Assembly: GCA_002354735.1 (NCBI GenBank)
Contig: DEMD01000014.1
Coordinates: 89,373 to 153,372, forward strand
Length of the DNA stretch: 64,000 bases
Direction of reading: 5' to 3'
Origin: Gammaproteobacteria bacterium UBA2679
GTDB taxonomy: Bacteria > Pseudomonadota > Gammaproteobacteria > Pseudomonadales > Oleiphilaceae
Position numbers and translations under genes: made by a program. Within the stretch, counting starts at the first letter, position 1, and each line of letters begins with the position of its first letter. A model generated the notes under the pieces. That model was given only the letters and a program-made list of their open reading frames with translations. It was not told the origin of the DNA and did not search any database. Positions 1 to 9,688 of this stretch are shown here, piece after piece.

Positions 1-31
1 GTAATCATTCGTTAGCCAGTCGAGGGATTGA

Positions 32-790
32 ATGCTCGCTTTTATCGGTGGAACCGGCCTGACCAGGCTGGAAGGCTTCGAAATTCTCAATGAAAAGACA
101 GTCGATACGCCTTACGGTCAGCCATCTGCTGCAGTACTGGAAGTTGGCCATTCGGAACATCCGGAAAGCTCAGCCTTTTTCCTCGCGCGGCACGGCCACC
201 CGCATGGCATTGCCCCGCACGCCGTCAATTACCGCGCCAATATCTGGGCCCTCAAGGAAATGGGTGCGACTGCAGTCATCGGCGTCAATGCCGTAGGCAG
301 TATTGATCCCAGTCTGAAGCCAACCGACCTGGTACTGCCAGACCAGTTGGTTGACTATACCTGGGGCCGAGCGAGCACCTTTTCGACTGATACCGCTGTC
401 GAGCATATCGACTTTTCGTGGCCTTACACAGCATCGTTGATGGCTAGAATCATCGAGGCTGCCAAGCGCATTGATGTTCAGGTCAAGACGGGCGGCGTTT
501 ACGCGGCCACCCAAGGGCCGCGTTTGGAAACGGCCGCCGAGATTCGTCGCCTCGCGAACGATGGTTGCACACTTGTTGGTATGACCGGCATGCCGGAAGC
601 TGCGTTGGCTCGAGAAGCTGGCCTGGACTATGCCAGTCTGTGCCTCGTGGTGAATCCCGCGGCGGGCGTGAAGGCGGACGGTGCGCCGGATCGTGAAATC
701 ACGATGGCGGATATCGAACAGGCCGTGCTGGATGGCATGTCAAACGTGCGCCAGCTCATTGCCACCCTGGTGGGTGAGCAGCAGCGCTAA
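32..790 (+). CDS. S-methyl-5'-thioinosine phosphorylase (MTAP/PNP family)
   Basis: A 252-residue nucleoside phosphorylase that splits 5'-methylthioinosine with phosphate to hypoxanthine and methylthioribose-1-phosphate, salvaging the by-product of polyamine and homoserine-lactone synthesis. The N-terminal phosphate loop FIGGTGL (residues 4-10), RHGHPHGI (53-60), PHAVNYRANI (62-71) and GMTGMPEAALARE near residue 190 are MTAP-family motifs. The GMTGMPEA form is the one I recall from the P. aeruginosa MTI phosphorylase PA3004 rather than from adenosine-type MTAPs. GAGGGA sits 5 nt before the ATG. The neighbouring csiV-mfd-gap order matches that chromosome region in Pseudomonas. MTA phosphorylase activity cannot be excluded from sequence alone. 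Confidence 0.88.
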   Translation: MLAFIGGTGLTRLEGFEILNEKTVDTPYGQPSAAVLEVGHSEHPESSAFFLARHGHPHGIAPHAVNYRANIWALKEMGATAVIGVNAVGSIDPSLKPTDLVLPDQLVDYTWGRASTFSTDTAVEHIDFSWPYTASLMARIIEAAKRIDVQVKTGGVYAATQGPRLETAAEIRRLANDGCTLVGMTGMPEAALAREAGLDYASLCLVVNPAAGVKADGAPDREITMADIEQAVLDGMSNVRQLIATLVGEQQR

Positions 791-806
791 ATACGCAGGC
801 CGTGCA

Positions 807-828
807 GGCCCGCTGTTATTGGCGGGCC
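807..828. terminator. Hairpin between convergent MTI phosphorylase and csiV
   Basis: A perfect 7-bp stem GGCCCGC/GCGGGCC with an 8-nt AT-rich loop lies 17 nt after the phosphorylase stop and 8 nt from the csiV stop. It has no T-tract on either side, so termination efficiency is doubtful. Confidence 0.35.
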
Positions 829-835
829 GAGCTGG

Positions 836-1726
836 CTATTCCTCGTCGCCGAGTTCTTCGACTTCGAGCCCATTGGACGCTTCAGGGCCGCGCAGTCGAA
901 CCGCGGACTCATCACTGACGGACTGGATCATGGCCAGCACACCAATGGCCGGATGATCGATGTAATGCAGCTGACCGGACTTCATCCGTCGCGACTGCTG
1001 CAGTACATAACGGCCGTAAATCTCCCCGCTCGCTCCAGGAATCTCGATGCTTTCATCGCTGGTGTACACGGGTTCCCCCTGCGGACCGGTATGATCGGTC
1101 AGCACCAGCGTTGCGTTCATGTGCATGAAGCGCGACAGCCTGAACTGTAGCTCGCCCTGCAGCGACCACCGGTTGTCGTCCAGCGTCGAGGTGGCCAACG
1201 TGAAATGATAGTCCCGCTGTTTCACCATCGGCAACATCATGGAGCCATGCCAGAGCACGCGATACCCATAGGCGCGTTCAAGGTTCGTCAGCGCGTCGTT
1301 TAGCATGAAGTCCTTGCGAAGCATCAGTGGCCAACGATCTTCGCTGGCATCGCCCAAAGATATCGCATCATCGCGCATGTTCAGCAATGGAGAGCCATCG
1401 GGCTTCTTGCCACCGAAGCTGGCCTCGGGCCCATAGCCCTCAGCGCTTGTATCGATTGCAGTTTCAGTAGAGACGCCATTGCCTGCCGTGATTCCCGCGC
1501 CCCCAGAATTGGCCGCTTGGTCTGTTTCGATATCGCGCGGCGGCAGCGGCAACAGCCGCTCTGAATCGCTGATGGGATAATTGCGGAAAATGATCAGCTC
1601 GAGCTGATAGACACTCGCTTCATTGTCGGCCGCCAGTGCCGGCGCCTGGCCGGGTAAGGGCAGGAGTGCCGTACTCATGACGGCAGCGCATACGAGCGCA
1701 GGTGCTGGTAATCGAAAAAGGTTCAC
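836..1726 (-). CDS. csiV: CsiV-family envelope protein
   Basis: A predicted secreted protein of about 296 residues, recognised as the CsiV family that sits beside mfd in pseudomonads. CsiV in Vibrio is a periplasmic peptidoglycan-associated protein needed for resistance to D-amino acids and works through LpoA/PBP1a. The frame stays open to an ATG at 1756. I prefer the GTG at 1726: it overlaps the mfd stop as GTGA, has AAGGA 8 nt upstream, and directly starts a signal peptide (VNLFRLPAPALVCAAVMSTA, then an Ala-rich cleavage region). The mature N-terminus has YQLELIIFRN, typical of the family. It is probably translated from the mfd transcript by coupling. Confidence 0.75.
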   Translation of the reverse strand: MNLFRLPAPALVCAAVMSTALLPLPGQAPALAADNEASVYQLELIIFRNYPISDSERLLPLPPRDIETDQAANSGGAGITAGNGVSTETAIDTSAEGYGPEASFGGKKPDGSPLLNMRDDAISLGDASEDRWPLMLRKDFMLNDALTNLERAYGYRVLWHGSMMLPMVKQRDYHFTLATSTLDDNRWSLQGELQFRLSRFMHMNATLVLTDHTGPQGEPVYTSDESIEIPGASGEIYGRYVLQQSRRMKSGQLHYIDHPAIGVLAMIQSVSDESAVRLRGPEASNGLEVEELGDEE

Positions 1727-4700
1727 GCAAACATCCTTACAATCTGTTCTGCCCATTGATGGCGCTGCTCTGGATCAACCAAAGGTACGTTGTCGCGCAG
1801 TTTCTGGCTACCCTCTAGCCGGTAGCGCTTCGGTTTAGTCTGTACCAGTTCGATCAGCTTCATCGGCTGCACGCGGGTTTTCGCTGCGAACTCAACCACG
1901 CCGCCTTTCTCACCGGCATCGATCCGTACGATACCCAGTTGATCGGCTTCCATGCGAATGGCGGCCTGGCGGAACAGGTTCTTTGCTGCATCAGGCAGCA
2001 AGCCGAAACGATCGATCAGCTCGACCTGGAGATCCTTCAGCGCCTCGGGCGATTTCGCCGCAGCAATGCGCTGATATAGCACGAGCCGCGATTGCACATC
2101 GTGGATATAGCTGTCCGGCAGCAATGCAGGTGCCCTCAGGTTTACCTCGCAAACCTTCTCTTCCGGATCATCCAGCGACAGTTCCTTACCTTCGCGCATA
2201 GCCCTCACCGCACTGTCCAGCAGCTGCATGTACAGCGAGAAGCCGATGGCATTGATGTGACCACTCTGTTCTGCGCCCAGAAGCTCACCCGCACCTCTGA
2301 TCTCAAGGTCGTGGGTCGCCAGGGTAAAGCCGGCGCCGAGGTCCTGCGCCGCGCTGATGGCCTCCAGCCGCTTCCTCGCGTCTGCTGTCAGCGATCGAGG
2401 TGAGACTGTCAGCAGATAGGCGTAGGCCTGGTGATGCGAGCGGCCAACCCGGCCCCTGAGCTGGTGCAGCTGGGCAAGCCCAAGCTTGTCGGCCCTGTCG
2501 ATGATAATGGTATTGGCGCTGGGGATATCGATGCCGGTTTCGATAATGGTAGTACACACAAGCACGTTGTATTTCTTGTGATAGAACTCCGACATGACCT
2601 TTTCAAGCTGGCGCTCAGGCATCTGACCGTGCGCCACACAGATTCGCGCGCCGGGCACCAGTTCTGCCAGTGCGTCCGCCGTCTTCTGTATCGTCTTCAC
2701 TTCATTGTGCAGGTAAAAGACCTGGCCGCCGCGGAGCAGTTCCCGCATCACAGCCTCCTTCACGATGCCGTCTTCATGCTCATGCACGAAAGTCTTCACT
2801 GCCAGGCGTCGTTCGGGTGGGGTGGCGATAATGGACAGATCTCGCACGCCCTGCAATGACAGGTTCAGTGTTCGTGGAATTGGCGTCGCAGTGAGCGTCA
2901 GGATGTCGACTTCGGCGCGCAGGGCCTTCAGGCGCTCCTTTTGTTGCACGCCAAAGCGGTGTTCCTCATCGATGATCAGAAGACCGAGATCCTTGAACTC
3001 GACATCCTTTTGAATCAGCTTATGGGTGCCGATCACGATATCGACCTGCCCAGCTTTCATCGCTTCCATCGAGGTCTTGATTTCCTGCGTCGAACGGAAG
3101 CGGCTGAGCAGCTCGATACGCATGGCGGTGCCAGCAAATCGATCGCGGAAGCTGTTGAAATGCTGTTGTGCCAGCAATGTGGTTGGCACGAGCACGACGA
3201 CCTGGCGCCCCGCGTTGGCCACCAGGAAGGCTGCTCGCATCGCCACCTCGGTCTTGCCGAAGCCGACATCGCCACAAATGAGCCGGTCCATGGGCTGCTG
3301 CCGCTTGAGATCGGACGCTACGGCGCCGATGGCGCTGGCCTGATCGGGCGTTTCTTCAAAAGGGAAGTCATCAGCAAAGCGGCTGTATTCGATTTCTTCG
3401 ACCTTGTACGAATGCCCCTTTCGGGCCTCGCGCCGCGCGTAGATTTTCAGCAGTTCGCTCGCCACATCTCGAATCTTCTCGCGGGCTGCCCGTTTCGCCT
3501 TCTGCCATTTGTCGTTGCCGAGCTTGTGCAGTGGCGCGAATTCCTCATTGAGCCCGGCATAGCGTGAGAGCACCTGCAGCTGCGCTACGGGTACATACAG
3601 TTTCGCATCATCGCCATATACCAGCAGGATGAACTCCTGTTCCTGGTCACCCACGTTCAGACTGACCAGCCCATGAAAGCGCCCGACACCGTGTTCGATA
3701 TGCACGACCGGCATACCTTCCTTCAATTCGGCGAGGCTCTGGATAAGGGCATCGGTATCCGTGGCTGACTGCTTTCGGCGGCGGCGCTGCGGCACCTTGA
3801 GTTCGAACAGATCGGACTCGCTGATGAGCAGGGCAGGCGGGTCAAGCAAGCGGAAGCCACGGTCGATATCCGCTGTCAGTACCTGCCAGCTACCAGGGCG
3901 GCTGAGTGCTTCCTGCCAGCTATGTGCGCTCAAGAGCGCCTGATCATGCGCTGCAAAGAGGTCCTTCAGAGCTTCCGCACGACCGGCAGACTCTGCCGCC
4001 AGCACAACGGTGTCCTTGCCCGCCGCATCGATGAGCTTCTGCAGCGGCTGGTTCTGCTGCGTCTCAACGCCCACGGCCGGCAGCTCGGCGACCACCGCCT
4101 TTTCACCATCAGCTTTCGGGGTAACTTCTATTCGAGGTTGACGCGCCAGCGCGGCGAATAGCTCATCCGGTCGCAGATACAGCTTGTGCGGTGGTAAAAG
4201 CGGGCGGTGACGATCATGGCCCAGACTGTCGAAACGAGACTGCACATCAGCCCAGAACTCCTCTGCGCGCGCATGCAGGTTCGGCATCAGATACAGCTGA
4301 CTGTCGGGCGGCAGATAGTCGAAGAGGGTGGACGTGTCAGCGTCGAACAGCGGCATGTAGTATTCGATGCCCGGCGTGACGATGCCTTCTACGACGTCTC
4401 TCAGTACGGGCGTCTGACGTGGCGACTCCGGAAAGGCTTCGTAGAAGTTCTGCCTGAAGCGACTTCGGGCCGCCTCGTCGAAGGGGAACTCGAAGGCCGG
4501 CAGCAATTCGATTTCATCGATCTGATCGCCTGAACGCTGGGTTTCCGGGTCGAAATAACGCAGGCTGTCGACTTCATCATCGAACAGCTCGATTCGAAAC
4601 GGCTGGTCATGACCCATGGGGAACAGATCGATGATGGCACCACGAACCGCAAACTCGCCATGTTCGAAAACAGTGTTCACATTGCGGTAGCCGACCTGTT

Positions 4701-5208
4701 CAAGCTGTTCTCTATAGCTGCCGATGTCGATGGTATCGCCCTTCTTGATCCACAGCGTGGTGCCGAGCAGGTGCCGTCGGGAGGCAAGGCGCTGCATGAG
4801 CGTGGCAACCGAGATCAGTAATAGCCCACCTTTCTGGCGCGGCAGGCTCACCAGCGTGGCGATGCGTCGGCTCACGATATCCTGGTGCGGCGAGAAACTG
4901 TCGTAGGGCAGGGTTTCCCAGTCCGGCAGCGCCAGGGTGGGCGTGGCATCCCGCTCGTCCAGTCGGCGGAACAGGTCGAGCCCGGCCTCGAGACGCTCGA
5001 GCGTCGCCATGTCTGGCGTCACCACCACGGTGAGAGTATCGGGCTGTTGTTGTTCCAGTTGCGCGAGGAACATGGCATCGGCGCGGCCTGGCAAAATTGG
5101 CCAGCGTGCAGCCTGACCGGCCGGCATCTCGCGAGGCAGAGGGAAAGGCAGGGCTGTAGCCAGCTTTCGCTTGGCAGTCGTTCGGCTTGCAGAAGGCGTG
5201 CTTGTCAT
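1723..5208 (-). CDS. mfd: Transcription-repair coupling factor Mfd
   Basis: An 1161-residue SF2 translocase, close to the E. coli length of 1148, that removes RNA polymerase stalled at DNA lesions and recruits UvrA. The N-terminal UvrB-like module contains LPDWETLPYDSFSPH. An RNA-polymerase-interacting CarD-like region follows (IEHGVGRFHGL). The helicase core has Walker A GDVGFGKTE near residue 645 and the DEEH box (LIIDEEHRFG) near 747. The second RecA lobe contains QLRGRVGRS, and a C-terminal TRCF domain closes the protein. The stop overlaps csiV by 4 nt. The gene diverges from gap across 295 bp. Function is certain by family. Confidence 0.97.
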   Translation of the reverse strand: MTSTPSASRTTAKRKLATALPFPLPREMPAGQAARWPILPGRADAMFLAQLEQQQPDTLTVVVTPDMATLERLEAGLDLFRRLDERDATPTLALPDWETLPYDSFSPHQDIVSRRIATLVSLPRQKGGLLLISVATLMQRLASRRHLLGTTLWIKKGDTIDIGSYREQLEQVGYRNVNTVFEHGEFAVRGAIIDLFPMGHDQPFRIELFDDEVDSLRYFDPETQRSGDQIDEIELLPAFEFPFDEAARSRFRQNFYEAFPESPRQTPVLRDVVEGIVTPGIEYYMPLFDADTSTLFDYLPPDSQLYLMPNLHARAEEFWADVQSRFDSLGHDRHRPLLPPHKLYLRPDELFAALARQPRIEVTPKADGEKAVVAELPAVGVETQQNQPLQKLIDAAGKDTVVLAAESAGRAEALKDLFAAHDQALLSAHSWQEALSRPGSWQVLTADIDRGFRLLDPPALLISESDLFELKVPQRRRRKQSATDTDALIQSLAELKEGMPVVHIEHGVGRFHGLVSLNVGDQEQEFILLVYGDDAKLYVPVAQLQVLSRYAGLNEEFAPLHKLGNDKWQKAKRAAREKIRDVASELLKIYARREARKGHSYKVEEIEYSRFADDFPFEETPDQASAIGAVASDLKRQQPMDRLICGDVGFGKTEVAMRAAFLVANAGRQVVVLVPTTLLAQQHFNSFRDRFAGTAMRIELLSRFRSTQEIKTSMEAMKAGQVDIVIGTHKLIQKDVEFKDLGLLIIDEEHRFGVQQKERLKALRAEVDILTLTATPIPRTLNLSLQGVRDLSIIATPPERRLAVKTFVHEHEDGIVKEAVMRELLRGGQVFYLHNEVKTIQKTADALAELVPGARICVAHGQMPERQLEKVMSEFYHKKYNVLVCTTIIETGIDIPSANTIIIDRADKLGLAQLHQLRGRVGRSHHQAYAYLLTVSPRSLTADARKRLEAISAAQDLGAGFTLATHDLEIRGAGELLGAEQSGHINAIGFSLYMQLLDSAVRAMREGKELSLDDPEEKVCEVNLRAPALLPDSYIHDVQSRLVLYQRIAAAKSPEALKDLQVELIDRFGLLPDAAKNLFRQAAIRMEADQLGIVRIDAGEKGGVVEFAAKTRVQPMKLIELVQTKPKRYRLEGSQKLRDNVPLVDPEQRHQWAEQIVRMFA

Positions 5209-5503
5209 TGGTCCGGTCTGTGTAGTGTTGCTGTGGCCAATCGAAGAGTACGTTGCCGCTTACCATTCCGGGCGCAGCGATTGGACCTCATTTCATGACA
5301 TCTCTGCCGGTGTGCTGGCGCAGATTGTACTGTGGCTGCTATAAATGGCAATGCTGGTCTTCCATCCTGGGGCTGGAACGGCGATAATATGCGCCCAATT
5401 TTTCACTCTTATGCTTAAACTCAGAGCCTGACTACGCTCTGCCGACATTGTGCGGGAATGGCTCAATTCGTCCTGCCTGTCGGATCAACCGAGGTGCCTT
5501 GTA
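5209..5503. promoter_or_regulatory. Divergent mfd/gap intergenic region
   Basis: 295 bp between the divergent mfd and gap starts must hold both promoters. I see no clear operator. The stretch near 5395-5425 is AT-rich and is the likeliest place for the gap promoter. GAGGTG at 5491-5496 is the gap ribosome-binding site. Confidence 0.35.
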
Positions 5504-6970
5504 GTGAGTCAAGATAAACTGGACGCATGTTTTAGTGACTGGACGGCGAAAGAAAATGTCGCCGAGGCCATGATCCCGCTGATCGGCAGGCTCTACCGCA
5601 AATATAACGTCATTACGTCGATCTATGGCAAAGCAGTCATCAACCAGTCCGTCATCGGTCTGTTGAAGGCACATCGCTTCGTACGCCAGGTCGAGAACCG
5701 TGAGCTCTCCGTTCATGAAACCATGCCGGTGCTGCTCGCGCTGGACAAGCTGAATCTTGGACCTGCCCATATCGACATTGGTAAGATGGCCGTGCGCTAC
5801 AGCGACCACGGTAGTGGCAAGCCGCTTCAGGACTTCCTGGCCGAGGAACTCAAGGAAGTCGTTAACCGTCATAAGCCGCGCGAAGAGTCGGGTGCTGCTT
5901 CCAAGGACGTTGTACTCTACGGTTTCGGACGTATCGGTCGTCTGCTGGCGCGTATTCTGGTTGAAAAGGCAGGCGGCGGTGAGAACCTGCGTCTTCGTGC
6001 CATCGTGGTGAGAAAGGGCAAGGCGTCAAACGACATCGAGAAGCGTGCGAGCCTTCTGCGACGCGACTCGGTACATGGCAGCTTCAAGGGCACCATCACC
6101 ATCGATGAGGAAAACCAGGGCATCATCGCCAACGGTAACTTCATCAAGGTCATCTACGCCAACTCACCTGAGTCTATCGACTACACCAGCTATGGCATCA
6201 ACAACGCCATTCTTGTCGACAATACTGGCGTATGGCGCGACAAGGACGGCCTGGGCCAGCATCTCAAGGCCAAGGGCGTTGCCCGTGTACTGCTCACGGC
6301 GCCTGGCAAGGGTGATATCAAGAATATCGTCTTCGGTATCAACAACGAAGATATCAAGGCTGAAGACACCATCCTGTCTGCGGCATCCTGTACGACCAAT
6401 GCCATTACGCCAGTACTCAAGGTCATCAACGACCGCTACGGCATCCGCGATGGGCATGTCGAAACCGTTCATGCCTATACCAACGACCAGAACCTGATCG
6501 ACAACTATCATGCTGGTAGTCGACGCGGCCGAAGTGCCGGGTTGAATATGGTTATCACAGAAACCGGCGCTGCCAAGGCTGTTGCGAAGGCGCTGCCTGA
6601 GCTGGCTGGCAAGCTCTCCGGTAACGCGATTCGCGTTCCCATCCCCAACGTTTCCATGGCGATCCTGAACCTCAACCTGGACAAGGATACCAACGTCGAG
6701 GAGTTGAACGATTACCTGCGCACTATTTCGCTGCACTCGAAGTATCAGAAGCAGATCGACTTCGTGAATTCCCCGGAAGTTGTGTCGTCCGACTTCGTGG
6801 GCTCACGTCACGCAGGTATTGTCGATGCTCAGGCGACTATCGCCAGTGGCAATCGCATCGTGCTCTATGTCTGGTATGACAACGAAGCTGGCTACAGCGC
6901 CCAGGTCGTGCGCATCGTCAACCAGATGGCCGGCGTGCATTACAAGGTTTTCCCGGCAGCAACGGTCTGA
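5504..6970 (+). CDS. gap: Glyceraldehyde-3-phosphate dehydrogenase, long form
   Basis: A 488-residue GAPDH that oxidises glyceraldehyde-3-phosphate to 1,3-bisphosphoglycerate. It is longer than the usual 330-340 residues because of an N-terminal extension of about 130 residues before the Rossmann motif YGFGRIGR. The catalytic cysteine lies in SAASCTTNAITP (C296). The phosphate-site motif SRRGRSAGLNMV and the C-terminal YVWYDNEAGYSAQVVR are intact. An upstream ATG at 5450 is in frame, but the GTG at 5504 is preceded by GAGGTG at 7 nt and gives the N-terminus expected from pseudomonad homologues. The extended type lies beside mfd in Pseudomonas and is usually associated with gluconeogenic flux; cofactor choice cannot be read reliably here. 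Confidence 0.9.
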   Translation: MSQDKLDACFSDWTAKENVAEAMIPLIGRLYRKYNVITSIYGKAVINQSVIGLLKAHRFVRQVENRELSVHETMPVLLALDKLNLGPAHIDIGKMAVRYSDHGSGKPLQDFLAEELKEVVNRHKPREESGAASKDVVLYGFGRIGRLLARILVEKAGGGENLRLRAIVVRKGKASNDIEKRASLLRRDSVHGSFKGTITIDEENQGIIANGNFIKVIYANSPESIDYTSYGINNAILVDNTGVWRDKDGLGQHLKAKGVARVLLTAPGKGDIKNIVFGINNEDIKAEDTILSAASCTTNAITPVLKVINDRYGIRDGHVETVHAYTNDQNLIDNYHAGSRRGRSAGLNMVITETGAAKAVAKALPELAGKLSGNAIRVPIPNVSMAILNLNLDKDTNVEELNDYLRTISLHSKYQKQIDFVNSPEVVSSDFVGSRHAGIVDAQATIASGNRIVLYVWYDNEAGYSAQVVRIVNQMAGVHYKVFPAATV

Positions 6971-6976
6971 TTCCAT

Positions 6977-6999
6977 CCCTGGCGGCACGTTCGCCAGGG
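6977..6999 (+). terminator. Hairpin downstream of gap
   Basis: CCCTGGCG and CGCCAGGG form a perfect 8-bp stem with a 7-nt loop, beginning 7 nt after the gap stop. There is no T-tract afterwards, so it may act as a transcript-stabilising structure rather than a terminator. Confidence 0.4.
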
Positions 7000-7032
7000 T
7001 GCGCTATCATAAGTGCGGGCAAGGTTGGCGTT

Positions 7033-7078
7033 GACGATCGTCACGTGCTTTTCTTACGTCGCCACGTATACTGGCGAC
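7033..7078. promoter_or_regulatory. Palindromes and candidate -10 upstream of nqrA
   Basis: The 158-bp gap-nqrA spacer holds a 10-bp palindrome GACGATCGTC (7033-7042), a CACGTG (7042-7047), and an inverted repeat GTCGCCA-N7-TGGCGAC (7058-7078). The inverted repeat covers a TATACT hexamer (7067-7072) that could serve as a -10 element. No good -35 is evident at the standard spacing. Confidence 0.35.
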
Positions 7079-7128
7079 CGTAAACCGTTGCTTCGCAGGC
7101 CAATCAAGAAAAAAGACAGGCTGACTGA

Positions 7129-8484
7129 ATGAAAAAAATCAAGAAGGGCCTCGATATCCCGATATCGGGTGAGCCCAAGCAGATCATCGATCAGGGCCCA
7201 GCGGTCACGGAAGTGGCTATCGTCGGGTTCGATTACAATGGCATGAAGCCCACCATGGAGGTCGCTGAGGGCGATCGGGTGCTTTGTGGTCAACTGCTGT
7301 TTACTGACAAGAAAACTGAAGGTGTCCGCTACACTTCGCCGGCCACAGGTACCGTAAAAGCCATTCATCGTGGCGAAAAGCGGGTTTTTCAGTCCATAGT
7401 GATTGCTGTCGATCAGCATGAAGATGGCGAGAGTCAGGTACAATTCACCCATTATCCAGCCGATCAGCTCGAGTCGCTCTCACGGCAGCAGGCCGTCGAT
7501 CTGCTCGTGGAGTCGGGGGAATGGACAGCCTTCCGCACACGGCCGTTCAGCAAGGTTCCCGAGCTCGATGCCGAGCCCCACTCAATTTTCGTCTCTGTTA
7601 TGGATACGCAGCCGCTGGCCGCTGATCCGCTGGTCATCATCGCCCAGGCCAATGAAGACTTCCAGAACGGCCTCAGGGTGCTGAGTCGTTTGACCAAGGG
7701 CAAGGTTTTCGTCTGCTCCGCGCCGGATGTCGACGTGCAGCTGCCGAAACTGGACCGTCTCGAGCATGAAACATTTGCCGGTCCGCATCCTGCGGGGCTC
7801 GTCGGCACACACATTCACCACCTTGATCCGGTGAACCTGTACAAGAGCGTGTGGACGGTAGGCTATCAGGACGTGATCGCAATCGGTCGCCTGTTCACCA
7901 CTGGCTACAAGTTCGTTGAGCGCGTTGTGGCGCTGTCCGGCCCTGCCGTCAAACGGCCGCGGCTGATCAGAACCCGCACTGGCGCCTCGGTCAGTCAGCT
8001 CACCTTGAACGAACTGAAATCGGACAATGTTCGTACAGTTTCAGGCTCAGTGCTGGGTGGCAGATCCGCCCGTGACTCCGTCGACTACCTCGGTCGATAC
8101 GACTACCAGATCGCCTGTCTGGAAGAAGGTCACCACCGCGAGCTTTTCGGCTGGCTTTCTCCTGGTCTCAACAAGTTCTCTGTGATCAACATCTATCTGT
8201 CAAAGCTCATGCCGGGCAAGCGCTTCAACATGACGACGACAACCAATGGCAGTGAGCGGGCAATGGTGCCAATCGGTACTTATGAACGCATCATGCCGCT
8301 CGACATTCTGCCAACGCAACTGCTGCGTGCCCTGATTGTCGGAGATACTGAAGTTGCCCAGAAGCTGGGCTGCCTCGAACTCGATGAAGAGGATCTTGCG
8401 CTGTGTTCATTCGTGTGCCCAGGCAAGTACGAGTACGGGCCGATACTCAGGCGTAATCTCGAAACCATCGAAAAAGAGGGTTGA
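7129..8484 (+). CDS. nqrA: Na+-translocating NADH:quinone reductase subunit A
   Basis: The 451-residue cytoplasmic-face subunit of the sodium-pumping NADH:ubiquinone oxidoreductase. The NqrA N-terminal domain starts with [14 protein letters not shown] and has the barrel-sandwich-like segment [15 protein letters not shown] near residue 65. NqrA has no classical membrane helix and is thought to line the quinone site with NqrB. It is the first gene of an nqrABCDEF operon in standard order. The ATG follows ACAGG. nqrB begins 4 nt after its stop, so translation is likely coupled. Confidence 0.97.
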   Translation: MKKIKKGLDIPISGEPKQIIDQGPAVTEVAIVGFDYNGMKPTMEVAEGDRVLCGQLLFTDKKTEGVRYTSPATGTVKAIHRGEKRVFQSIVIAVDQHEDGESQVQFTHYPADQLESLSRQQAVDLLVESGEWTAFRTRPFSKVPELDAEPHSIFVSVMDTQPLAADPLVIIAQANEDFQNGLRVLSRLTKGKVFVCSAPDVDVQLPKLDRLEHETFAGPHPAGLVGTHIHHLDPVNLYKSVWTVGYQDVIAIGRLFTTGYKFVERVVALSGPAVKRPRLIRTRTGASVSQLTLNELKSDNVRTVSGSVLGGRSARDSVDYLGRYDYQIACLEEGHHRELFGWLSPGLNKFSVINIYLSKLMPGKRFNMTTTTNGSERAMVPIGTYERIMPLDILPTQLLRALIVGDTEVAQKLGCLELDEEDLALCSFVCPGKYEYGPILRRNLETIEKEG

Positions 8485-8488
8485 TGTC

Positions 8489-9688
8489 ATGAGCTTAAGA
8501 ACTTTTCTAGACAAGATAGAGCCCAACTTTCACAAGGGTGGGCGGTATGAAAAGATGTACCCGCTGTACGAAGCCGTCGACACGATCTTCTATTCGCCTG
8601 GTTCCGTAACTGCAGCGAACACCCACGTTCGCGACGGCATCGACCTCAAGCGGATCATGATCACGGTCTGGGTCTGCGTCTTCCCCGCCATGTTCTTCGG
8701 TATGTGGAACATCGGTTTTCAGGCAAACACCTATCTGGCAGAAGCCGGCATCGCCATGGATCAGGGCTGGCGTTACAGCCTGATCGCTGCGCTTGCAGGC
8801 AACGATCCGTCCAGTATATGGGACAACATGATCTATGGTGCAATGCACTTCCTGCCAATCTACCTGACGGTCTTTATAGTCGGTGGTGCCTGTGAGGTCG
8901 TTTTCGCCACGATCAGGAAGCATGAGGTCAACGAAGGCTTCTTCGTCACCTCGATACTCTTCGCGTTGATCTGCCCGCCGGATCTGCCCTTGTGGCAGGC
9001 TGCACTGGGCATCATCTTCGGTGTCGTCATCGGCAAGGAAGTGTTTGGCGGTACGGGCAAGAACTTCCTCAATCCTGCGCTGGCGGGTCGAGCGTTCCTG
9101 TATTTCGCCTATCCGGCGCAGATGTCGGGTGACTCGGTCTGGACAGCAGTGGATGGTTTCAGTGGTGCGACGCCGCTTAGCGTTGCCGCTTCCGGCGGTA
9201 TGGAAGCCCTGCAGGGCAGTCTGACCTGGTTCGACGCCTTCCTCGGTTTCCACCAGGGCAGTATCGGTGGCACCAGCGACCTCGCCATCATGATAGGCGG
9301 CGTGATCCTCCTCATCATGGGTATCGCCTCACTGCGTATCGTCCTCGGTGTGGTGCTCGGTGTTGTGCTGACTGCTGGCCTGCTCAACCTGGTCGGTTCG
9401 GATACGAACCCCATGTTCGCCTTGCCTCCGCACTGGCACTTCGTCATCGGCGGTCTGACCTTCGGCATGTTCTTCATGGCGACAGATCCTGTGTCTGCTT
9501 CGCATACACAAACAGGTCGCTGGATCTTCGGTATGCTTATCGGCGCCATGACCGTGCTGATCAGGGTCGTGAACCCGGCTTTCCCCGAAGGCATCATGCT
9601 CGCGATACTGTTCGCGAACCTGTTCTCGCCATTCATCGACCATCTCGTCGTGCAGGCGAATATCAAGCGGAGGCTCGCCCGTGGCTAA
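8489..9688 (+). CDS. nqrB: Na+-NQR subunit B
   Basis: A 399-residue polytopic membrane subunit carrying a covalently bound FMN. The flavinylation motif SGAT lies in [12 protein letters not shown] with acceptor Thr228, the substrate of ApbE encoded downstream. Many hydrophobic helices are visible from residue 50 to the C-terminus, and the segment [20 protein letters not shown] is typical. The frame is open from 8336 inside nqrA, but [14 protein letters not shown] at 8489, 4 nt after the nqrA stop, is the family N-terminus. It overlaps nqrC by 8 nt. Confidence 0.96.
   Translation: MSLRTFLDKIEPNFHKGGRYEKMYPLYEAVDTIFYSPGSVTAANTHVRDGIDLKRIMITVWVCVFPAMFFGMWNIGFQANTYLAEAGIAMDQGWRYSLIAALAGNDPSSIWDNMIYGAMHFLPIYLTVFIVGGACEVVFATIRKHEVNEGFFVTSILFALICPPDLPLWQAALGIIFGVVIGKEVFGGTGKNFLNPALAGRAFLYFAYPAQMSGDSVWTAVDGFSGATPLSVAASGGMEALQGSLTWFDAFLGFHQGSIGGTSDLAIMIGGVILLIMGIASLRIVLGVVLGVVLTAGLLNLVGSDTNPMFALPPHWHFVIGGLTFGMFFMATDPVSASHTQTGRWIFGMLIGAMTVLIRVVNPAFPEGIMLAILFANLFSPFIDHLVVQANIKRRLARG

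Noticed and set aside
2941..3567. 208-codon open frame antisense to mfd
   Set aside because: Antisense to the conserved Mfd helicase core; a by-product of GC-rich codon structure.
8507..9253. 248-codon open frame antisense to nqrB
   Set aside because: Mirrors the membrane-protein codons of nqrB and has no family features.
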